Under the pieces are notes generated by a model. That model made no database searches. It was not told the DNA's origin and saw only the letters and a list, made by a program, of their open reading frames with translations. From Oenanthe sinensis (Eukaryota > Streptophyta > Magnoliopsida > Apiales > Apiaceae), in the NCBI GenBank assembly GCA_028671895.1, contig CM053803.1, positions 21,846,501 to 21,910,500 on the forward strand: DNA of 64,000 nucleotides. The letters run 5' to 3'. Shown one piece after another: positions 38,191-49,510 of the stretch. A program made the translations under genes and the position numbers. The first letter of the stretch is position 1; the number at the start of each line of letters is the position of its first letter.

Positions 38191-39109
38191 GAGAAGGAAT
38201 CAAGTTAAGTCACAGCTTATAAATTCTTGGTCAGCAACTCCTGTAACACCCCTATTTCATAAATATCGAAAATAATATAAATCGCCAAGTATATCAAAGG
38301 TCCCTCAATAAATATAATGCCTCTAAAATTTTTAAGCAATTACTCATATTGCTAACTTTGAAGTCATGCGTTTACCTCGTACTACTTAAGTTGCCTAAAA
38401 CCATATAAACTAGTTTTCTCGTAACGCACAAAACTACCATCAAGCACCTTTTAGAAGTACCACTATAAACTGAAATACTTCTTTCTCTAATGTTAAAATA
38501 AGTATTTGAGCCAACTTTAACTTCTTCGTTAATTCTTGCAAACTCCTAATACAATTTTCCTTATAGCTAAACTTCAAACCCATTTTTATTAGTTGAGTCA
38601 CACACAAAATTATTGAAGAAAATAACTTTAAAAAAATTAACTTCTTTAGTAGATCGTCAAACCTAAGTAACAACTTATAAATATTATAATATAAGGCATT
38701 GGTAAATTAGTGATAAACATCAACCAGAGCCGGCCCTGAGATCAAGCGGCTTATGCTCTTGAATGAGGACACCAAAAAAATAAAAAAAAATAGTGACTTG
38801 GACACAAAATTTTGATTTGCTTGAGGTTTTAAATTTGTCGGGAAATAAGATGCCAAACAAGCACTATAACTCATACCAATTAACTCTCAAATAAACGCTT
38901 TCTTTTACTATATAGTCTTAGTAGTAATCATTTCAAAGCCGTAGATCATATGAATAAAGTAGATTATCTTTTAGCAATCTAAAGCCTGCAACTGATTTAC
39001 CTTTATCTAATCCTTACCATACAATTGTCACAAAATTTAAAAATGCGAAAACCTCTAAATAAATCATACTAGCCTCTCGTCTAGGACATGCCTCCATAAA
39101 ACCGACGGA
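38191..39109. other. repeat-like DNA, possible LTR start
   Basis: TGTAACACCCC at 38252 resembles the start of many plant Gypsy LTRs, but no matching end, primer site or duplication was found. CAGAGCCGGCCCTGA at about 38724 resembles a transposon terminus without a partner. No gene was recognised. Confidence 0.3.
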
Positions 39110-40690
39110 AGCAATTTATATTGTACCTATCAAGATGGACGAGGAATTACTAGATAATTGGATGCATCATGACTATACTCTCATCCACTATAGTGCCGTG
39201 AGCTTAGCTTCAGCCTTGCAAGGATGCAAGGGACTACCTGCAATAATTAGTTTTGATTTGTTGAACAAGTAAATGTTGCTACAATTCAGGGTAATTTTAG
39301 TGCAGGTATAGTCTTCGTGACTCTATTTCCCAACTTTAACACGATGTTGGACATTCTGCATCTTAACAACTTCGAAGTTCAACTACAACTAGTAGGTATA
39401 ACACCAGTCCAAAAAATATGCGAGGTCTCCCTCCACTATCAGATGGTAAAGAATAAAATGAGAATTTAGAATCATTCATTTGATCTTGAACTACCTAGGG
39501 TAATATATGAGGTTTTGATTTTTCACATAGATATCCATTCTAATTCACAATACATTCATGTACGGGAGCTACTACTAAAAAGTAAACTCTTTAAGCTCCT
39601 GTCCAAATTACGGGTTAATCACTATGAGCTCAATGATCAACAAATTCATGCGGAAACATTTTCCGTCAAACTAAGGGAGCCGTTTAAGTGTTGCTCAACA
39701 AAAACATACTCCAGCCTTATCCATATTCTTAACTATTCTTAACTGATAACAACTTGTTCAACCACGACCTGCTCCTCGGTGTTCCAGTACGTGCATTCAA
39801 CCAGTACGGCTAGCTCATATATCATATATGAAATATCGAAATTTCTAAAGATGGCCACAAGTTCTTTGACTCATGCGACTACACGGATTTCCTTGAAGAA
39901 GAAGCGTGAAGACTTGATTATGAAGATATGAATGATTCACTTCTAGAGCATAACAAAAGAATTCACTCAAGGCCATATACGAGAATGGAGACCTTACAAT
40001 TGGCTTATTTGGAGAACCCTCAGGTAAGTTTAATTATTATATTCTATACTTACCAAAACTCGAAAAAGATTCATATCTATTTGTCATTAAAAATGAAGAA
40101 CTACTATTTTCAAATCTTGTACATGGCAATGTCTATCATTCATTGAAGTTGATGAATGTCAGAGTTCTATAAGGATTCTATTCGAGAAAGGACGAAAGTT
40201 CTCGAAAAGAAAAAAAGAAAGCATTAAGTTGTCCAAATGTTATATTTACCGGACAAAGGGCTTCTTGTCCGTGAATGTTTTAATTAACTAAAAGGTTCCA
40301 TGACAACCTTAACTATTCTGAAAAATCCATTAGAAATTAATGACAAGGCAACATTATTGGGTAAGGTTTGCACTGTCCAGCCAACACAACGCCTGATCGT
40401 CCAGCCTATCCCTATAGCGTGCATAAATGTTTACTTGGCAGCAGCTACTGAACCAGTTTCTATTATTGTCATTTTTTATACAAGAGCTGCAATATCACTC
40501 ATGAAGCCAAATATTCTGCCAAGTTACTATTGGAACTCCGAACCATGTCTCTCATTTCTGCAAACGGATGCGATCTCAGAGTCACTCTTATCAATTTCAT
40601 AGGCTTTGAAATTTTCCGAAAAGTTCAAGAAAGTCACTTGGAATGAGTAAAGCTTCTAGTATGGGGAAAAATGTTTGCAATGGATAAGAC
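39110..40690 (+). pseudogene. pararetrovirus-like movement-protein and capsid/protease remnant, copy 1
   Basis: Broken frames resemble, in order, a plant-virus-type movement protein (about 39120-39700), a capsid-like region (39840-40150) and an aspartic-protease-like segment (about 40290-40620) ending in PNILP-type sequence. The protease DTG triad is not intact (it reads YTR). This order is that of endogenous caulimovirid-like elements or LTR elements carrying a movement domain. Many stops and frameshifts show it is long dead. No reverse transcriptase lies here. A diverged second copy faces it in inverted orientation (40730-42510). The family name is an inference from memory of such domains. 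Confidence 0.5.
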
Positions 40691-40729
40691 AAACAAACAA
40701 TACTGAAAATAAGTGAATAGTGTGTGCTC

Positions 40730-42510
40730 TAGAAATGCACCTCCTTCTTAGCAAATAATCTCGATGAATGTACCATTTCGACCTGCATGCCATCTAGAAA
40801 TGTGTGCCTTATCATCTCGTAGCGTGTGTCAAGTAGCTTCTAGTGTAGGCCATGAGCTCTTATAAATAGTGTCATGGCTCACACTTTTCTCCATACTGAA
40901 GGCCTTGCTCATTCAAAGTGACCTTCCTGAACTTGTGGGAATGTCAAGTCTATGATGAAATATTTATAACTAGATCTGAGCCATAGACTTTATGCTTGAG
41001 TGTACCGTCAGGGAATATTTGGATATAGAGGGACTTATCGATAAGAGTGACTTGGTACATGGGTAGGAACTTTATGCCGTTGTAGTAGTGAGAGACACAC
41101 TACATGGGTTCTTGTAGTGACTTGGTAGAATGTTTGGATTAATAAGTGATACTGTAGTTCCTGTATTAAAGAGGGTAATTATAGGAACTAGCTCAACAGT
41201 TTTTATTTAGTGAACCTTTATGCACGCTATAGGGATAGGCTTGATGACCGGGCACTTTGCTGGCTGGATAATGCAAACCTTACTAGTAATGCTGCCTTGT
41301 TTTCACTTTCAGATGGTTTTTTTAGAATCTTTAAGGTTGTCATATAACCTTTCCGTTGATTAAGGCATTTAAGGGCGAGATGCCCAACATTTAGACCACT
41401 TAGTGCTTTCTTTTTTGCTTTTTGAGAACTTCCATCCTTTATTTCTCAGTTAAAATCCTTGTAGAGTTCTGGCATTCATCGACTTACGTGCATGGGATAC
41501 ATTGCCATGTTCAAGTTTCGGGGATAGTTGTTCTTCATTTTTAATGGCAGGTTGATGTGAATCATTCTCGGGATTTGGCAAGTATTGAACATAGTAATCG
41601 AACTTCCATGAGAGTTTTTCAAGTAGGCCAACTATAGGGTCTCCATTCTCGCATCTGGCCTTGAGTGAGTTCTTTTTGTTGGGCTCTGGAAGAGAGTCAT
41701 TCATATTTTCATATTCAAGTCTATATACTTCTTTAAAGGCAATCTTTGCAGTTGCAAGGGCCAATGAATTTGTGGCCATCTTCAGAGATGTCATAGATGG
41801 GTTGGTCACGCTGGTTGAATACACGAATTGGGACACCGGGGACCCTTTCGCCTTTGAACAAGTTTTTATCAGTTAAAAATATGGATGAGGATGAAGTATA
41901 TTGCTATTTGTTGCGCAACACTTCAACGGCTCCATTCTTCCTTGGTTTGATGGAGAATTTTTGAGAAAAGGCCTTGAATGTCACAATTTGGGAGGAAAAT
42001 GCCCTAAATGGCACAACTCGTAATAATGGCCCTAAATAGCACTTCAAAACGCTACATAGTGTGGCGTGCTGTAAAAGGGGTGAAAACGCTACTTCGTGTA
42101 GCGTTTTGCACTTTTTTAAAAAAAAAATCGGGGGAAAACGCTACTTCGTGTAGCGTTTTGAATTTTTTTGAATTTTTTGGGGGAAAAACGTTACTTTATC
42201 TTGGGTTCTAGGCTAAAAAACGCAACTTAAAGTAGCGTTTTGGGGATTTTTTTTTTTCAAAACTCTACACGATGTAGCGTTTTGGAGTGCTATTTATGGC
42301 CATTTTTTTGGGGTGTTCCATTTAGGGCATTTTCTCCCCAAATTGTGACATATAGGGCCAACACCCAGAATTTTTCTACATGGATTTTTTTATCCTTAGT
42401 ACATGGTGATCAACCCATGGCTTTGTCAGGAGTTTAGTGGGTTTATTTTTGATATGAGGTCTGGTACATGGTACATGGATAGTATGGAGAAGTGCTAAAT
42501 GTAATTAGTT
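40730..42510 (-). pseudogene. pararetrovirus-like remnant, copy 2, inverted
   Basis: On the minus strand the order and sequence match copy 1: movement-protein C-terminal sequence (42510-42376 and 41953-41850), the capsid-like frame (41450-41836), then a protease-like segment (41340-41080), which reads NTG where the active-site DTG is expected, and sequence beyond it to about 40735. A MITE (41963-42366) splits the movement-protein part. The two copies are recognisably alike over more than 1 kb but clearly diverged, so they may be independent insertions or an old inverted duplication. The 3' ends face each other across about 40 bp. Confidence 0.5.
41963..42366. mobile_element. Mutator-type MITE made of repeated AAAACGCTAC hairpins
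   Basis: A 404-bp element flanked by a perfect 9-bp duplication AGAATTTTT (41954-41962 and 42367-42375). It has long terminal inverted repeats (about 90 bp; for example ATGTCACAATTTG on the left, complemented on the right). The 9-bp duplication with long inverted repeats fits Mutator-like elements. The centre is a chain of hairpins. Two are perfect, with arms AAAACGCTAC and GTAGCGTTTT around the loop TTCGT (42083-42107 and 42135-42159). Others at 42217-42241 and 42259-42283 have one mismatch, and a poorer one starts at 42046. It is non-coding. Confidence 0.85.
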
Positions 42511-42559
42511 GTAACTTTTGTCATCGGCAGGGACATGCATATGATGTTATTTATCGAAA

Positions 42560-43270
42560 AATAATGAATGTTTGTTGTGTGGAGCGGAAATTATTTTGCA
42601 AGGGATTGTCGTATGACTTCAAGACGAACTCAAAATATGTGGCATAAGGATGATAGTAATGGGAATGAAATGATGTTAGTTGGACAAGAAAAGAGTATGA
42701 CCGTGGGACCACGATATTGTGGGATAGTTGGACAAAGAAACCATATGTAAGGAAAGCTGAATGCAATTGAACAGAAAGATATCAAAATGCAATGGACATA
42801 ATTGGAGGTACACTTCGACTTCTTCAACTTGATGTTATAGTATTAATAGACCCTAGATCATCTCATTCTTACATTGCCCAACATTTGCTCAAAAACTTAA
42901 TTTATCATGTATTTACCTTATATCCTAGAAGTTACTATACACCATTAGGATAGATTTGGTTGGTACCAACAATATTTAAAGATTGTCCTATAATAATAAG
43001 GAGTAAAACCTTATCTGAGACCTTGTTCCTTACAGTTAAACGATTTTGAGGTAATATTAGGGATGGATTGGTTGCGGAAATATTATGTTACATTAAATTG
43101 CGGTGAAAAAATTGTTATTTTTATAATCTAGTGTGTCAGCTTGGACCCCATTAGTATTTTTGTGAAGAAAAAAGATGGATATGGACATCCCAAAGACAAG
43201 TTTTGGTACTTGATACAGACATTTTTTATTTAGAGTGATGCCTTTTGGGGTGACTTATAGTTTGTAGACA
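42560..43270 (+). pseudogene. decayed Ty3/Gypsy pol fragment
   Basis: Broken frames contain a degraded protease (LIDPRSSHSYIA in place of a DTGSSHSF-type site), the MDWL-type end of the protease region (GMDWL visible near 43059-43073) and FVKKKDG from the start of reverse transcriptase, then a jump to an MPFG-like segment (43227-43255). The middle of the reverse transcriptase is deleted. The pattern fits a chromovirus-type Gypsy element. No LTR was found. Confidence 0.6.
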
Positions 43271-44390
43271 TCCACAGCTCCAAGGAATAATCTGTACTCA
43301 ACTCTCGAAGGTCCATAACTCCTTTCAAGGTTCGTTCTCTAGTTTTATAGCAGTTAATTTATTTTCTTATTTTCTACAAGATCTTTTCATTATATTTGTG
43401 TTTTAATAAACCTGCAGGTGCTGTAAGTAATGAAATGTGGAAGGCTTCTCTTCAACTGCCACTGCTTTCTTCATCTATTATTGTTATTATTAGAGTTCTA
43501 GCTTTCATTCTGTTTGGGGTGGGTCCAGGTCCCTAAAAGTGGGTCCAGAATGGAGTTTATCATATTGCCTTTGCAAATATTACTGGAGCCTCAGATGTTA
43601 TCTACATGCACCATGCAGTTTAAAGGAAAGCAACCAAACAGGAATATGCGTAAAGGTTGCATCCAGATTTCTGTAACATCTGCAAAGGCATGTCAGATGT
43701 TTTGCACCCAACTTCACGTTTTTATCTACATACATGGAAGAAAGTTTATAAGCAAACATAACTAAAATTGTGCATTAATTTTTCAAGATTGTTGTGTTTG
43801 TATACTTTGTCGATGTGAATAGATCCTTGGAGATGGATTGTATGCATTTAGTGATATGATGGTTTGTTTGTCGGCAGCATTAAGTGATATGATGGTATGT
43901 TTGTTGGCAACATCCAGTGAGAATGACGTTGTGGAATGACAACTAATGAATGCAATCTAACCTCTTTGGATAAGCAAGAAACACATGAACAATGCAAAAT
44001 TTTAAGAACAATATACATTGCGAAAATCTGACAGTTTGATGTAAATAGCTGATGTTTGTTTTTATAATCTTAGTAAGATATATATAGATACACCAATTTT
44101 TTATTCAAGCCAAGTAGTAATCTACAGGGATGAGATAAGAACCACACAATATAAGAGTAGTCGTGTAAGGCGGGGCTATTATAAGTCACGGTCATGTTTA
44201 CATTATGTGCCTTGTATACTACAAAAAGAGTACTATCGATCAGATTGTCAAATGTCCCTAGCCTCCTCACTGTCTGTATCCAATGTATTGAAATCACTTG
44301 TCCAGTTAGACCTTGACATCAATTGTACTGGAACGAAGCTGATACTTACCACCTCCCTTATACAAGAATGAAGCTGATACTTGCACCTCC
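43271..44390. other. intergenic region downstream of GPT
   Basis: It should hold the GPT 3' UTR at its right end. A small tandem duplication of GTGATATGATGGT-containing units lies at 43850-43912. An exon-like stretch follows CCTGCAG at about 43418 but no protein family was recognised. Confidence 0.4.
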
Positions 44391-47300
44391 TTATTTGTAC
44401 CAACCCGTAAGGATCCATCTCAGCATGAAGCACAAACAGCAGCCTACAACCTTGAGAAAAGTTACAAGCACAAACCTTAAGTCTCACTTCACAAGAGCAT
44501 TTTATGTGCAGGTTTTTTTATACAGCACACATAGTATAAAAAACATCTTGAACTTCCAGACTATAGATTACTAGAGAATGCATTATAGATGCGATATGTG
44601 TAAATTTTAACTTTGACTAAAATAAAGAAATAAAATGTATCTACACCTTCAAGAAAATGTAACTGTACATTCAAAGAAAGTGCAATAGTTTTGGGTAATT
44701 CCAAAGAATTTGAACCTAAGAGTAAAGTTAATGTGGTATTGTTTTCACATGATTTAAGTTTCTGCCCAAATAGAATACCATTCTGAACTGTATCTTTTCC
44801 AACAGATTAAAGGGTTTTTTTTTCTTTACTTGCCTCCCCTTTTTCGAAGAAATTCAGGATTTCTTAGTAATTAACTAGTTGATTTTGAACTGAAATGGTA
44901 AATTTTACCTGTAAAACTAGTAGTACGATGCAAAGGGATTTCTCAGACATCCGGCCAAATTGTCTCAAGGACAAGTTCACCAGGGTTCCATCACTTGTTC
45001 CAGTGAGTAGTCCTGTCTGAGGGTCAAACCTGGAGAATTATATATATGAAAAATTGACAAGAATGAAAAGTAAAATATAACATAAGGGAAAGTCGCAATT
45101 TTTAAAACATGCTTCATGAAACCAAAGGCAAAAGGAGGAAACTTTGAACAATTACCTTGGCAGTCGATGCCGTGGACAAGGTATAACTCCTGCAAGCTGG
45201 CAGAAAGTTGATGCTAGTTAAGCCTGAAATATAAATGCGCGTGCGCGCACACACAGGGGGGAGAGAGAGATAGAGAAGGGGGGAGGGAGAGAGAGAGAGA
45301 GAGAGAGAGGGAACCTGAGGAAGCGAGAGAAGGAAGTTCAAAACTTGAGGAAGAAAGAATATAAGGAGTGTTTCACTGCATCGACAAGATAACTTAATAA
45401 TTATGTACTGTGTAAAGAAATCAATTTCCGAATGTATGTACTCTCTAAGAAGGAAAAAAATTCATTGTAGTCTGGAGTTGAGATTTATGTCGAGCTTTGT
45501 CAAAATCAATTCATAATTGAGTGGTATCGATAGCTGGTCATATGAAGCGGTTATTGTTTTTAGCTTAGTGTAGAAGCATACTTTCTAGCGGAAAACATTA
45601 TAAATACAAAACTGCAATATATTCAGACCTCAGCTTTGACAGAAAACAATATTATAAAATTTGATGCATCATGTATACCACAGGGACATTAAATTGATCA
45701 ATATGAACAATAACTTGATTATCCGTGCAGGAAGCAACATCTGTAAACACACCTAAAGTGACCCAATATTCCTACTACAGCCATTGTCATTCCAGCAAAG
45801 TATGTATAGGTATCACCTACAAAAACAGAAGAAGGATACCTACAATATGAAGAGAATCAAACATAATTAATATAAAGAGAATCAAATGAAGCAATCTAAA
45901 AATGCTGGGAAAGGAACTAAGTTTAATATGGGAATTAGCAGGCTAGAATCACTACCAGTTGAAAGATAGCAAAGCTAAGGAAGTTGCAAGTAGTGGTTGA
46001 ACTAAGTAAATGGAGAAAGCATGAGCTTGCTGATATTCGGGATCATTGGACGCTCCAATTTGCATGATATTATGTACCAATATCTGTTAGTAATCAATCC
46101 GTGTCAGATGCGATAATTTTTTATTGGATAATTGATCAGTATTTTCAAGTCAGAATTCATATCAAAGTTGGGTCATAATACTTGTTCTTACAGCAGATGA
46201 AATAACAAGTGTCTGCCCAACCTCCAAGCCATTTATACCAGCATGAATGTTGATAGAGTTTGTGCAAAATACTGCCAAAATTCCCATATATAGTTTGTAC
46301 ACCCATCCTGTTTATAAATGATAACTGGTTCAGTATTAATTAATAAGATGTATACAGAGAATTCTCAAGCCATTCCTTCAACTCTTACTTGTTTTCCTAT
46401 CCATAAAAAAAATGTAACTGGTAAATCATAAAAGTTAAAGGCGTCCAATGCCAGTCGATATATTTACCTAAATCCAAGATCTCAATTCGAACATATGAAA
46501 CAAGAGGCTTTGGAATAATAATGGTCGTATGTCCAGCATAGGCCATTAAAAGTGGAAGAGCAGCAATTGATGGCAAGATTAGTTTCCTGGCTTTGCAATT
46601 CCATTATACTTATTAGTATGAACACCGTGGTTGTACGTATTTAAATGAAGAGAACAGAAAGAGCTCAAAGCATAGTTCAGGAACTCACACCCTCCAAGGG
46701 ATATCAAGAACATCATCCACAAACCCAAGCAAAATCATGAAGCAGATAGAGGCTAGTGCTGCATTATACTCAACAAGCCACTGCATGAATGAAACATTAA
46801 TTACACCAAATAATTTGAGAAACAAATCCAGTTTACTGTAACTACCAAGAGAAGGAAGATGCAGAAGAGAAGGATTTTGCTATATCACCTTCTTCCAGCT
46901 TTACATATCTTATGTACATGTTTAATATATCTTATAATATTTTACATTTTTCTTATTGTTTTCATTTCTGCACTCCATAAGCAACACGTAACAAGCTAGC
47001 CCAACTAGTTTACCATAGTAATTGATCACGATTGTGAGTCTAGTGGGAGAGTAAAGAACTTGTTATTGGGTGAGAGCAATTAATGGTTCCACCAATATGT
47101 GACTTATCGTATGTATAGGGTTTCTTGAATATTAACAAACTGCTAACTGCTACTGCTAACTGTAGGATTAGTTATGTTAGATTTCACGAAGAATTATTGC
47201 TTGATCCCTATCTTTGTTATTGGCTCCTATATCATAATTACGAATAAAAATTCTTCAAAAAGAATGAAAATTCGAGCCTCACACAGCTAGGGTTCATATT

Positions 47301-49167
47301 ACACCTGAGAGTGTCTGAATCAGAGCGGCTCATACACACCCCTACACACAAGATAATCCACATTCAATGTGAAATACAAAAAATGCATATAGGCTTGTGA
47401 CTTTAACTTAGAGAACAGAGATAAGAAGGATGATATTGTTTCCCTTCTGTTGTAATATAAGAGGGTCTCAAACACTCTATCCAGTAGAGAGAATATGTCA
47501 TTCTACTCATTTCACTTGGTAAAGATGATTAATTGCTAGAAGGGCTTTCATAGATTTGCAGGAAGGATCTAGATATGCTAATTATTCAAGACTTTTAGAC
47601 ACTCCCAGACTTCCAGCCTTAAATATATATGAAGTACCAAATAATTCCGAATGACAATGACAATTAGTGGCACACAACAATATCTCTAGAGATAAATATG
47701 ACTTTTATGATTCGTAAATGCTTAAGATGGTGATGCTTAAATCTTCAAATTCTGTAGCAACAGCATGAAATAGTTTTGTGTGCAGAGAGGAGTTGCATAA
47801 ACAACAAATTCATAGTGCAGCTGCACAAAGTTCAGGCTTTTACTAAAAACTTATGAAATGAAAAGAAAGTGGGGAAAGGAAAGCCATCAACATCTGAAAT
47901 AGAAAGAACTCACATTTGAATCTGAAGTGAAGTTGAAGTATTGAAATAAGATAGCCACTACCAAGAAAACAGCACCAACAACAATCCCAAGAGATTCGGG
48001 CCTGTGAAATAATGTAGTAAAATATCACTGATATGTATTATCAATGTCCCCGGATACCAGCTGTTCAGGTCTTTAGTAAAACTTTAATTACCAAACTGGG
48101 AGAATCATACGAGCACAATGTCACTACAAATAGTTCATACATCTAATAAATATAACAAACCAACAATTAGGTAGTGGAAGGTTAGATCCCTGAATACGGC
48201 TTTTGTGTATTGTTTACAATATGTAGGCCAAACGATCTGTACACAAGGAGCAAGATATGAACCAGAGGTACTAATCATACATGCTTACAAGTTACATAAA
48301 TAATAGATTCACATATAACATGATTTACTATCACTCTGTATAATGTAAAATAAAAAATACAAACAAAACAACTCATTTTTAGTAGAAGGTCCAAGTAAAT
48401 AATCATCACAAAATTTGAGGACATTTACGTGTAAATCCTACACCATGGTGAACTTAGTTTCCATTAATTTAGTGAATTTTATTTGTGAATCATAATGTTA
48501 GAACATAATATACGATCTTGGTAAGACCTCCTCCAAATACTTTAAGATTTTAGGAGAACTTGTAACTTAACATGGTATTAGAGCTCCCGATATTCTCATA
48601 ATTTATTATGATCACAAAAACGAATTATTACCTCAAAGATGAGTGCTATTAGAATATAATATAAAATCCAGATAAGTCCTCATCCTCGTGACACGTTAAA
48701 ATTTTAGGAGAACAGAAAACTTACCTCATAAACAATGTATTCATTTACGAGCGCAACTCTATAAACATGCATTGGATATTTGGATGTTAAAAGATAGGAG
48801 AACGGGCAAAAAGTACTAACACTTTAACGGAACCTTGAGGAGTGCCTTTCTTGTTGATATCATAACCAAACATATTACGCCTGAGTAGATATTTCGAAGC
48901 CACCGGGATCATTTTCAGCGTTACAAAAAACCCAAAAATGCTTAGACCACCATTGATAAGGATCGATCTCCTGAGCTGACCATCAATATTTGTGGCATAA
49001 TGGTAAAATATCAAGTAAAAGTATGGAACAAACAAGAAAACGGACACTTTCAACATTTTGTTGCTAGCTTTTGTTGGAGGCACCGTGGTGTAAGTGTTAG
49101 TATCTTGTGTTTGTGTTGAGTTGGAGTTTGTGGTGAGGTTTGGTGAACCTCTCTTTCGAGTTGCCAT
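44391..49167 (-). CDS. GPT: UDP-GlcNAc:dolichyl-phosphate GlcNAc-1-phosphotransferase
   Basis: Eleven exons on the minus strand (48821-49167, 47914-48001, 46689-46780, 46468-46586, 46192-46307, 45956-46083, 45753-45839, 45315-45375, 45156-45196, 44909-45029, 44391-44450) join in frame to about 419 residues. The multi-pass ER membrane enzyme (ALG7/DPAGT1) adds GlcNAc-1-phosphate to dolichyl phosphate, the first step of the N-glycan precursor, and is the tunicamycin target. Visible are RNMFGYDINKKGTPQG near the first cytosolic loop, MILLGFVDDVLDIPWR with the Asp pair, CTNSINIHAGINGLEVGQ, FVGDTYTYFAG, and PCPRHRLPRFDPQTGLL with the HRxPR-like loop. All introns are GT/AG. The start Met precedes a Ser/Thr-rich cytosolic tail. 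Intron 1 carries a TRIM element, and a Mutator-like element lies 344 bp upstream. Confidence 0.95.
45239..45310. repeat. GC-alternating and GA-rich simple repeat in GPT intron 8
   Basis: GCGCGTGCGCGCACACACAG is followed by about 50 bases of almost pure GGGGGAGAGAGA-type purine tract on the + strand. On the GPT sense strand it is a long CT tract starting immediately after the exon 8 donor site (exon ends at 45315), so length changes could affect splicing. Confidence 0.85.
48496..48726 (+). mobile_element. TRIM retrotransposon in GPT intron 1
   Basis: Two short direct repeats (48496-48572, 77 bp, TG to CA; 48644-48726, about 83 bp, diverged) flank a tiny interior. TGGTATTAGAGC, a near match to the initiator-Met tRNA primer site, follows the first repeat directly. 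CATAA duplicates flank the whole (48491-48495 and 48727-48731). Such terminal-repeat retrotransposons in miniature have no genes and move with borrowed enzymes. It is inserted antisense to GPT. Confidence 0.8.
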
Positions 49168-49501
49168 AGCGGAGGAATTAATTTAATTTAGGTGCAGAGT
49201 GAAGCGTTGATTTTTACTAACTAGTTTGATGAGTCTGTTATGTTGTGTTTTTGGGGACGAGGTGGCGTGTCCAATCGTGTGGCTCCACGTTGGATGTGTT
49301 GTGTAAGTGCGCGTGCCATGCGGTAAGTCTGGAAAGAACATGGACCCAACGGAACTGGAAGGTTGATGAGTGAGTTGAAGCGGAAAGTCCACGAAATGTG
49401 TTTATATTAAGGTAGGGGTGTGTCCTGCGGATTGAATTTATAACGATTATCATGTATTTGCGGGTTGGTTGTGAATTTAATTTAAATAATTATAAAATTC
49501 G
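49168..49501 (-). promoter_or_regulatory. GPT promoter and 5' leader region
   Basis: This short space between the GPT start codon and the Mutator-like element must contain at least the 5' UTR and core promoter. GC content is higher than in the neighbourhood. Short open frames here (49183-49453) show no protein similarity. No TATA box was firmly placed. Confidence 0.4.
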
Positions 49502-49510
49502 AATTCTAAC

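Noticed and set aside
38724..38740. CAGAGCCGGCCCTGA resembling a transposon terminus
   Set aside because: No matching inverted end or target duplication was found nearby.
45114..45341. Minus-strand frame rich in Ser/Pro/Leu
   Set aside because: It is GPT exon 8 read through the intron's CT repeat into exon 9 in a wrong frame.
49183..49453. Minus-strand frames just upstream of GPT
   Set aside because: They lie in the likely 5' leader, overlap each other in different frames and show no domain.
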